From the NCBI GenBank assembly GCA_014730235.1, contig WJIO01000111.1:1-37592 (forward strand): 37,592 nt of DNA. The letters are read 5' to 3'. Source of the stretch: Candidatus Poribacteria bacterium (GTDB lineage: Bacteria > Poribacteria > DTPJ01 > WJIO01). Position numbers and translations under genes: made by a program. The notes under the pieces were generated by a model that searched no databases, had not been told where the DNA came from, and saw nothing but the letters and a program-made list of their open reading frames with translations. The stretch's first letter is position 1. Each line of letters starts with the position of its first letter. This document shows positions 24,904 through 30,774 of the stretch, piece by piece.

Positions 24904-25055
24904 TCAACGAATCTGAAATCGGAAATATTTGTAAAATAACCAGGCGATATTAACCTGATAAAAAACTCCTCCGAATAAGCAGAAGATCTTGTATTGTGTC
25001 TTGTAGACGTAATCCGGCGTTTTAAATCTGAAAAAGAATTACAAAAATCAACTGC

Positions 25056-25094
25056 TGTTGGCTTAAACACAACTGTGTTGTGTTTAAGCCAACA
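25056..25094. promoter_or_regulatory. Paired enhancer-like palindromes within a perfect inverted repeat
   Basis: Two 19-base sites, 25056-25074 (TGTTG-N9-CAACT) and 25076-25094 (TGTTG-N9-CAACA), have centres 20 bases apart and are mirror images. They therefore lie inside a perfect 25-base inverted repeat (25049-25073 and 25077-25101, loop TGT). The -12 element of the sigma-54 promoter is about 148 bases downstream of the nearer centre. Spacing and half-sites match the pair at 19207. The inverted repeat could instead be read as a terminator of the cyclase gene, but no T-run follows. The surrounding gap (24904-25355) has no supported gene. Confidence 0.7.
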
Positions 25095-25219
25095 GCAGTT
25101 GCCCTGCACTCATTTATTCCAGCAATTTTCATCTCTTATAGATGCTTCCCAACACCCTGAATCCAATCATTATTCATCACATTTATAGAACCAGGTGTAT
25201 TTTTTCATCTACAATACTC

Positions 25220-25235
25220 TGGCATGTTTGTTGCG
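25220..25235 (+). promoter_or_regulatory. Sigma-54 (-24/-12) promoter
   Basis: TGGCATGTTTGTTGCG has GG at 25221-25222 and GC at 25233-25234 with 10 bases between. Transcription would begin near 25246, leaving a leader of about 110 bases before superoxide reductase. Confidence 0.85.
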
Positions 25236-25355
25236 CTAAAATAATTACATAAAGTTGGTATCATATCCTGTCTTATTGCTATTGAATCAGGTATTAAGAT
25301 GCTTTTTACAATTCATAATTACCCTATACATAAACAAGATAAAGGAGATTGAAAA

Positions 25356-25718
25356 ATGGCAAGATTTGGCGATGTAATTATTCCTCCTGAAGAAGAAGGA
25401 AAAGAAAAACATGTACCTCATATCCAGGCCCCAGACAAAGTAAAAGCCGGAGAATCTTTTGAATTAGAGGTAGTCGTTGGTAAAGAAGTAGCTCATCCCA
25501 ACACTATAGAACATCATATTAAATGGATTCAGGTTTACGCAAAGCAGGAGGGTTCTAGACCTGTGGTTCATGTCGCTACGCTTGACATGGGTCCAACCTT
25601 TGCTGATCCTAAAGTAACTTTTACGGCTATGCTTGAGAAAACATCCACCATCTACGCTCTGGAATATTGTAATATTCATGGTGTATGGGATAATTCTGTA
25701 AAAGTAGAGGTAGAATAA
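25356..25718 (+). CDS. Superoxide reductase (desulfoferrodoxin centre II / neelaredoxin type)
   Basis: The 120-residue cytoplasmic non-haem iron protein reduces superoxide to peroxide without making oxygen. The ligand set of the square-pyramidal iron centre is complete and correctly spaced: Glu17 and His19 in KEKHVPH, His47 and His53 in AHPNTIEHHIKW, Cys105 and His108 in EYCNIHGVW. It lacks the N-terminal rubredoxin-like centre I domain, so it is a one-iron type. AAGGAGATTG precedes the ATG. It has a dedicated sigma-54 promoter with enhancer sites and is followed by a stable hairpin, so it is monocistronic. This gene argues for an anaerobic or microaerophilic host. Confidence 0.95.
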   Translation: MARFGDVIIPPEEEGKEKHVPHIQAPDKVKAGESFELEVVVGKEVAHPNTIEHHIKWIQVYAKQEGSRPVVHVATLDMGPTFADPKVTFTAMLEKTSTIYALEYCNIHGVWDNSVKVEVE

Positions 25719-25730
25719 GAAATTAAGAAA

Positions 25731-25758
25731 TATTGGGCACGCTTTAGCGTGCCCAATA
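25731..25758. terminator. Strong hairpin after superoxide reductase
   Basis: TATTGGGCACGC (25731-25742) pairs perfectly with GCGTGCCCAATA (25747-25758) across TTTA. The downstream side lacks a T-run. The opposite strand is followed by TTTCTTAATTTCTT, so it may work better for minus-strand transcripts. It is a variant of the GGGCAYGC/GCGTGCCC stem seen elsewhere in the window. Confidence 0.6.
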
Positions 25759-25845
25759 CGCATCAATTCAGGCAGATTTATTAGTATCTTATACCGGTCT
25801 GGAAAAGAGAGAGCAAAGAATCTAAAGCCTTTAAAACATTTATTA

Positions 25846-25982
25846 AATATTGTAATCGTTAAAAAATGAAAAATGTGTTTAGAATAATACCCTTACCACG
25901 ATGGTAAATTACAAAATATGTCATTCCTGCGTTCGCAGGAATGACAACTAAATTGTATTCATTTTTTAACGATTACAATATT
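25846..25982. repeat. Type II MITE-like element with 25-bp perfect terminal repeats
   Basis: The 137-base element has perfectly complementary ends at 25846-25870 and 25958-25982 (AATATTGTAATCG... and ...CGATTACAATATT). At its centre is a 13-base hairpin TGTCATTCCTGCG / CGCAGGAATGACA (25919-25946). No clear long target duplication is seen; the ends are themselves palindromic (AATATT) and a TA duplication is possible. Half copies lie at 6047 and in the chimera at 6438. It sits in the 322-base gap before infC. Confidence 0.82.
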
Positions 25983-26040
25983 AAACTTGCTTAAACCATG
26001 ATGTTTTGACACCACGGTTTATAGAGATTAAGGAGAAAAT

Positions 26041-26574
26041 ATGGCAGGAAATGCTCATAAAACAAAAACCAAAGAGAAAAATCGGATACTAAATTTAAAT
26101 AGAATTCGTTTGATTGATAATGGCGGTAATCAGGTGGGTATAGTATCCCCTGAAGAGGCCTTTAAACTTGCCTGGGAAGAAGATCTGGATTTGGTTGAAG
26201 TAGCACCTGATGCAGAACCACCGGTTATCAGAATAATGGACTATGGCAAATATAAATATAAACAAAGTAAACGAGAAAAAGCTATAAAACAAAGTAATAA
26301 ACTGGAGAAGACAAAAGAGATTAAGTTAAGCCCATCTATTGGTGAACATGATTATAATTTTAAAAAAGACCACGCAGAAGAATTTCTGCAATCAGGTTCA
26401 AAAACCATATTTACTATACCCTTCAAAGGTCGAGAGGTAACACACCCTGAATTAGGCAGGGAGATAATGCAAAGGCTTGTCAAAGATCTTTCTGATATTG
26501 GAGATGTAATTTCTCCTCCTCGAATGAAAGGGCGATTTATGTCTATGGTAATGGCTCCACAATCAAACAAGTAG
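26041..26574 (+). CDS. infC: Translation initiation factor IF-3
   Basis: The 177-residue factor binds the 30S subunit, keeps subunits apart and checks initiator tRNA. N-domain: RIRLIDNGGNQVGIVSPEEA, LDLVEVAPDAEPPVIRIMDY (IF-3 signature, with Ile where Cys is usual) and YKYKQSKREK. Then a Lys-rich linker. C-domain: KEIKLSPSIGEHDYNFK, FKGREVTHPELGREIMQRL and GRFMSMVMAP. It starts with ATG after AAGGAGAAAAT rather than the AUU of E. coli infC. Neither rpmI nor rplT follows; PRC-barrel genes do, so the normal infC-rpmI-rplT operon is absent. It could be a second IF-3 copy. Confidence 0.95.
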   Translation: MAGNAHKTKTKEKNRILNLNRIRLIDNGGNQVGIVSPEEAFKLAWEEDLDLVEVAPDAEPPVIRIMDYGKYKYKQSKREKAIKQSNKLEKTKEIKLSPSIGEHDYNFKKDHAEEFLQSGSKTIFTIPFKGREVTHPELGREIMQRLVKDLSDIGDVISPPRMKGRFMSMVMAPQSNK

Positions 26575-26622
26575 CGAAATTATAATTAAAAATCTATCCA
26601 ATAACAAAAGGAGAGGGCATAA

Positions 26623-27414
26623 ATGCTAAGAAACATAAAGGAAATACAAGGATATACCATACGAGCTATTGATGGTGAAATTGGCAACGTACATGACTTT
26701 TACTTTGACGATCGGATGTGGGTAATTCGTTATATGATAGCTGATACAGGTGGATGGCTTTCGGGCCGTAAGGTGCTTATTTCACCTATAGCTCTTGATA
26801 AGCCAAAATGGGAAGAAGAAATACTTCCTGTTAATCTTAAAAAAGAAAAAGTAGAGAATAGTCCCGGGGTTGATACAGAAAAAACCGTTTCTCGTCAGCA
26901 TGAAAGAGAAACGCTGGAATATTACAGGTGGCCAATATATTGGGAATATATGAGTTATCCCTCCATAACTGCCGCCAGAACAACGGTACATCCTGAAATG
27001 GCGGCTAAACAGGCGGAAAAAGAACCACAAGAGGAAAAAAAAGAAGAAGGTGATTCTCATCTTCGCAGTACAAAAGAAGTTGAAGACTACAAGATTCAGG
27101 CTAATGACGGGGAAATAGGTCATGTTGATGATTATGTCGTGGATGATGAAGACTGGACAATAAGATATATTGTGGTAGATACCAGAAACTGGCTTCCGGG
27201 TAAGAAAGTTCTTGTAGCTCCTCAGTGGATCAAAAATGTCGAATGGACAAACAGAAAAGTTTATGTGGATCTGCCGAAAGAAGCCATAAAAAACAGCCCT
27301 GAATTTGATCCTTCATCACCGATAAATCGAGATTATGAAAACCGATTATATGATTACTATGGTCGCCGGAAATATTGGACAGAAACATTAGAGCAACGTA
27401 AAGATATTGGGTAA
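26623..27414 (+). CDS. Tandem PRC-barrel domain protein
   Basis: The 263-residue soluble protein has two PRC barrels (about 1-112 and 145-255). The first opens LRNIKEIQGYTIRAIDGEIG and has GGWLSGRKVLIS; the second has LRSTKEVEDYKIQANDGEIG, RNWLPGKKVLVAP and ends SPINRDYENRLYDYYGRR. Between them is an acidic linker (EKEPQEEKKEEGD). It is a paralog of the genes at 371 and 27435, with the same module order. AAAGGAGAGGG precedes the ATG. It lies 48 bases after infC and 20 bases before its paralog, so the three genes may form one unit. Function is unknown. Confidence 0.9.
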   Translation: MLRNIKEIQGYTIRAIDGEIGNVHDFYFDDRMWVIRYMIADTGGWLSGRKVLISPIALDKPKWEEEILPVNLKKEKVENSPGVDTEKTVSRQHERETLEYYRWPIYWEYMSYPSITAARTTVHPEMAAKQAEKEPQEEKKEEGDSHLRSTKEVEDYKIQANDGEIGHVDDYVVDDEDWTIRYIVVDTRNWLPGKKVLVAPQWIKNVEWTNRKVYVDLPKEAIKNSPEFDPSSPINRDYENRLYDYYGRRKYWTETLEQRKDIG

Positions 27415-27434
27415 AGAAGGGAGATTATTTAATA

Positions 27435-28169
27435 ATGCTTCGAGTTGTAAAAGAAATTTATGATTATAATATAAGAACTACTGATGGAAAAATTGGGGAA
27501 GTTAATGATTTCTACTTTGATGATCAATTCTGGAAAATCCGGTATTTAGTTGTTGATACTAGTAAATGGCTTTCAGGAAAGAAGGTTCTTATATCACCAA
27601 TAGCATTAGGAGAACCAAACTGGGTTGATAGGGAGCTTCCTGTTTCATTGACTAAAGTTCAGGTAAAGGAAAGTCCTGATGTTGACACAGATAAGCCTAT
27701 TTCCCGGCAACAAGAAGTTGAACTGCATGAGTATTATAGCTGGCCCTTCTACTGGGATTATGAAGCCCTTGCTAATGTAGGAAAAATGGTGAATATATCT
27801 GAAAAAAAGAAAGCAAAGATCTATGAAGGTAAACAAGATCTTCATCTGCGAAGTATGAAGGAAATAGTTGATTATAATATTGATGCTGTTGATGGTGAAA
27901 TTGGTAAAGTTCAGGATTTTGTGATAGAAGACAAAGATTGGTTTGTGAGATATATGGTGGTTGATACACGAAAATGGCTACCGGGCAAGAAAGTTTTAAT
28001 TTCACCGGAATGGGTAGATAGGATAAGCTGGTCAGATTCGAGGGTGTATGTAGATTTACCACAGGAAAAAATAAGGAATAGTCCTGAATTTGATCCAAAA
28101 CAACCAGTAAATCGCGAGTATGAAGAACGTTTGTATGACTTTTATGGACGCCCGAGATACTGGATCTGA
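27435..28169 (+). CDS. Tandem PRC-barrel domain protein
   Basis: The 244-residue protein repeats the architecture of its upstream neighbour: LRVVKEIYDYNIRTTDGKIG with KWLSGKKVLISP, then LRSMKEIVDYNIDAVDGEIG, WLPGKKVLISPEW and VNREYEERLYDFYGRPRYW. The central linker is short and basic rather than acidic. It has no membrane or signal sequences. AAGAAGGGAG lies upstream. It most closely resembles the gene at 26623, suggesting local tandem duplication; the copy at 371 is the remote member. Paired PRC barrels may assemble as dimers or bind ligands at the membrane surface, but no role is known. Confidence 0.9.
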   Translation: MLRVVKEIYDYNIRTTDGKIGEVNDFYFDDQFWKIRYLVVDTSKWLSGKKVLISPIALGEPNWVDRELPVSLTKVQVKESPDVDTDKPISRQQEVELHEYYSWPFYWDYEALANVGKMVNISEKKKAKIYEGKQDLHLRSMKEIVDYNIDAVDGEIGKVQDFVIEDKDWFVRYMVVDTRKWLPGKKVLISPEWVDRISWSDSRVYVDLPQEKIRNSPEFDPKQPVNREYEERLYDFYGRPRYWI

Positions 28170-28209
28170 GCAAATAATTAGAAATAACAAATAAGGAAGG
28201 TTGATAATA

Positions 28210-29364
28210 ATGGATATAATCTCTAAAAATCAGCTCAGATCTTTGATAAATGAACATGGAGAAATATGTGTTTCCATGTATTTACCAACTAGCCGTACAT
28301 GGCCGGAAACTCAAACAAATACTGCCAGACTTAAAAATGTTATTAGTAAAGCAGAAGAGCAAATTGCTGATCAAGGAGTAAGGAGACCCGAAGTCCAGGG
28401 GTTTCTGGCGCGAGCTAAGGAACTATTGGAGAATGAAGAACTCTGGAGACATCCCAGTGATGGTTTAGCAATTTTTTTATCCAGAGATAGGTTTGATTTT
28501 TATAGACTCCCTCTTGATTTTCAGGAACTGGTCTTTGTAGGAAATAACTTTCATATTAAACCTTTAATTCCATTATTCAGTAATAATGGAAATTTTTACA
28601 TTTTAGCAATAAGCCAGAATGAAGTAAGATTTTTTCGTGGTACACGCCATAAAATAGCTCAAATAAGCCCTGAAGACCTGCCTAATAGCATAAAAGAGGT
28701 GCTAAAGTATGATGTTCCCGAAAAACAAATACAACTTCATACTGGAACATCAAAGGGTTCAGCTCAACGGGCGGCAATGTTTCATGGTCAAGGTGCTGGA
28801 AAAGACAATTCAAAGGATAGAATTCTTGAATACTTCCGTTTAGTAGATGATAGCATACATAAAATGTTGAAAGAGGAGAAGGCTCCGTTAATATTTGCTG
28901 GTGTTGATTATCTTTTTCCTATTTATAAAGAAGTAAACAGCTATAACAATCTGCTGAATAAAGCGATTGAGGGAAATCCAGAAGAATTGGATGAACAGGA
29001 GATTCATAATAAAGCCTGGAAAATAGTGCAAAAGCATTTTAACCAGAAACAAGAAGAAGCGATTCAGCAATACAAAGAATATAAAGCTACAGAAAAGATT
29101 ACAAATGACTTGAGGGACATTGTTCCTGCAGCGTATTACGGAAAAATCGATACCTTATTTGTGGCTATTGATTTACAAAGATGGGGAGTATATGACCCGG
29201 ATAAAAATTCTTTGGAGATACATCAACAATCTCAAACAGGAGATTACGATCTCCTTGATTATGCAGCAGTTCAGACACTTCTAAACGGGGGAACTGTGTA
29301 TGCTGTTAAAATGGAGCATATACCCGGAAGACCGCCAGTTGCGGCTATTTTCCGATGGCAATAA
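28210..29364 (+). CDS. baeRF-type (bacterial eRF1-like) protein
   Basis: The 384-residue soluble protein starts at ATG 28210 after AAGGAAGG; a TTG three codons earlier overlaps it. The ordering fits the bacterial archaeo-eukaryotic release-factor-like family. The N-domain has SLINEHGEICVSMYLPTSRT and PSDGLAIFLSRDRFDFYRLP. The middle domain has FYILAISQNEVRFFRGTRH, HTGTSKGSAQ.., GQGAGKDNSKDRILEYFRLV and LIFAGVDYLFPIYKEV. The C-domain has AAYYGKIDTLFVAIDLQRWG. No GGQ is present in its eRF1 position. The family is proposed to act on ribosomes. It lies just upstream of phospholipid-type genes, with 44 bases between. Confidence 0.8.
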   Translation: MDIISKNQLRSLINEHGEICVSMYLPTSRTWPETQTNTARLKNVISKAEEQIADQGVRRPEVQGFLARAKELLENEELWRHPSDGLAIFLSRDRFDFYRLPLDFQELVFVGNNFHIKPLIPLFSNNGNFYILAISQNEVRFFRGTRHKIAQISPEDLPNSIKEVLKYDVPEKQIQLHTGTSKGSAQRAAMFHGQGAGKDNSKDRILEYFRLVDDSIHKMLKEEKAPLIFAGVDYLFPIYKEVNSYNNLLNKAIEGNPEELDEQEIHNKAWKIVQKHFNQKQEEAIQQYKEYKATEKITNDLRDIVPAAYYGKIDTLFVAIDLQRWGVYDPDKNSLEIHQQSQTGDYDLLDYAAVQTLLNGGTVYAVKMEHIPGRPPVAAIFRWQ

Positions 29365-29408
29365 AACCTAACTTAAAATGAAAATAAAAGATGAGGTAAG
29401 AAGTTTGC

Positions 29409-30047
29409 ATGATTGCTAATTTAATAACTTTAATCAGAATCATAATGACTTTTTTTGTTGTTGGTTTACTGAACAGAAATTTCTATTTGAACATTGCTAT
29501 GTTTGTTACCATAATTGTAATCATTATGATGGACTGGTTTGATGGTTTAATAGCACGGAAATATGAGGAAACATCTAAATTTGGTGCATTATTTGATATA
29601 GCGGGAGATCGGATTGTCGAAAATATCTTCTGGATGTATTTTGCAGCTATAGGTTTAATATCTGTCTGGGTTCCAATCATTGTTGTGTCCCGGGGGTTTT
29701 TGACAGACTTACTCAGGACAATGGCTTTCTCCAAAGGTAAGACACCTTTTGGAGAAAAAACTATGATGGAATCGGGATGGGCTAAAGTTCTTGTTAGTTC
29801 TCACGCCAGTCGAGGTATATATGCAGGCTTGAAAGTCGCTGCCTTCTGTTATTTAGCCGGTTTGCTGGTGATTAAAAGCGCTATTACAGAGTTTGGAATA
29901 AGTCCACCTATGAATTTATTAACTTTGATAGGTCAGATTTTGGTTTATGTGGTAGTTGTGATGTGTGTTATAAGAGGATTTCCTGTGATATGGGATGGTC
30001 GAAAATATCTTCTGGAGGGATTAAATGAGAAAAGCAGCGATATTTGA
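29409..30047 (+). CDS. CDP-alcohol phosphatidyltransferase (PgsA-like)
   Basis: The 212-residue inner-membrane enzyme has about six helices. The catalytic motif DGxxARx8GxxxDxxxD is complete: Asp45, Gly46, Ala49, Arg50, Gly59, Asp63, Asp67. It would transfer a phosphatidyl group from CDP-diacylglycerol to an alcohol such as glycerol 3-phosphate or inositol phosphate. Length fits PgsA-like enzymes, but the acceptor cannot be read. The last 23 bases overlap the HAD phosphatase gene, an arrangement that would suit PGP synthase followed by PGP phosphatase. The ribosome binding site is weak (GAGGTAAG). Confidence 0.9.
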   Translation: MIANLITLIRIIMTFFVVGLLNRNFYLNIAMFVTIIVIIMMDWFDGLIARKYEETSKFGALFDIAGDRIVENIFWMYFAAIGLISVWVPIIVVSRGFLTDLLRTMAFSKGKTPFGEKTMMESGWAKVLVSSHASRGIYAGLKVAAFCYLAGLLVIKSAITEFGISPPMNLLTLIGQILVYVVVVMCVIRGFPVIWDGRKYLLEGLNEKSSDI

Positions 30048-30675
30048 CCTAGATGGAACAATACTGAATATATCATCAGAAAGGACGTTCTTTTTTTATC
30101 TTTTCCTAAGAGGTGACATTAGCTTAAAAGATTTTACCATCTGGTTAGGTTATTGTGTTAAAAAAGCCTATAGAGATAATTTTACTGCGGCGATAAAATC
30201 TAACAAAATGTATCTTCGCAATAAGTCTTATAAAAGGTTATATGAACTTGCGTCCAGGTGTTTTACTGAAAAGCTATCAGATCATATATCAGACGAAGCT
30301 GTGAAAGAAATTGAATATCACAGGAGTAAAGGTCATTATCTTATACTTTTGTCGGGAACTCTTAATCTTTTGTTGAAACATTTTATGGATTATTTGAAAA
30401 TGGATTTGATGATAGGTACATCAGTTGAAACTCAGAATAATACCTTTACTGGAAGATTGAATGGAGTCCATCCTTTTGGTGAATCCAAAGCATTAATTGC
30501 TAAAAAGATAGCCCAGGAATACGAAATAAATCTGGAGGAATCATATGGGTACGGTAATTCATTTTCTGATGTTCCATTTCTGAATACAGTTGGTCATGCA
30601 ATTGCTGTAAATCCGGATAACCGATTAACAAGATATGCCAGGCAGAATAACTGGAGGATAATGAATTTTGTTTAA
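30025..30675 (+). CDS. HAD-IB phosphatase
   Basis: The 216-residue phosphatase has motif I FDLDGTI (Asp8 and Asp10), motif II LILLSGT, a motif III lysine in GESKALIAKK, and motif IV GYGNSFSDVPF. This is the subfamily-IB set shared with SerB and the E. coli PGP phosphatase PgpC. The cap region (about 15-100) is helical. Its start lies inside the upstream CDP-alcohol phosphatidyltransferase gene, with GGAGGG just before the ATG, so they are translationally coupled. Likely substrates are the phosphorylated product of that enzyme (for example phosphatidylglycerol phosphate); phosphoserine is the alternative. Confidence 0.88.
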   Translation: MRKAAIFDLDGTILNISSERTFFFYLFLRGDISLKDFTIWLGYCVKKAYRDNFTAAIKSNKMYLRNKSYKRLYELASRCFTEKLSDHISDEAVKEIEYHRSKGHYLILLSGTLNLLLKHFMDYLKMDLMIGTSVETQNNTFTGRLNGVHPFGESKALIAKKIAQEYEINLEESYGYGNSFSDVPFLNTVGHAIAVNPDNRLTRYARQNNWRIMNFV

Positions 30676-30774
30676 TATGAAAGGAGAGATTCGTTTGTAA
30701 GAATCTAGATTTTAAAAAGTGGAAGATATAGGTCTTTCATGAATAACTGAACCCAAATAAAGGAGTGAAGTATT

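Noticed and set aside
25049-25101. Inverted repeat read only as a terminator of the diadenylate cyclase gene.
   Set aside because: It is 146 bases past the stop, lacks a T-run, and its half-sites and 20-base phasing match the site pair before another sigma-54 promoter.
24994-25188. Open frame through the enhancer inverted repeat.
   Set aside because: It reads through the palindrome, giving mirrored low-complexity protein, and has no ribosome binding site or family match.
25298-25351. A 17-codon ATG frame in the superoxide reductase leader as a possible leader peptide.
   Set aside because: No ribosome binding site, AT-rich composition expected to give short frames, and no regulatory codon pattern.
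27772-28257. Long minus-strand frame across the third tandem PRC-barrel gene.
   Set aside because: The plus strand encodes two clear PRC barrels; the antisense product has no recognisable pattern.
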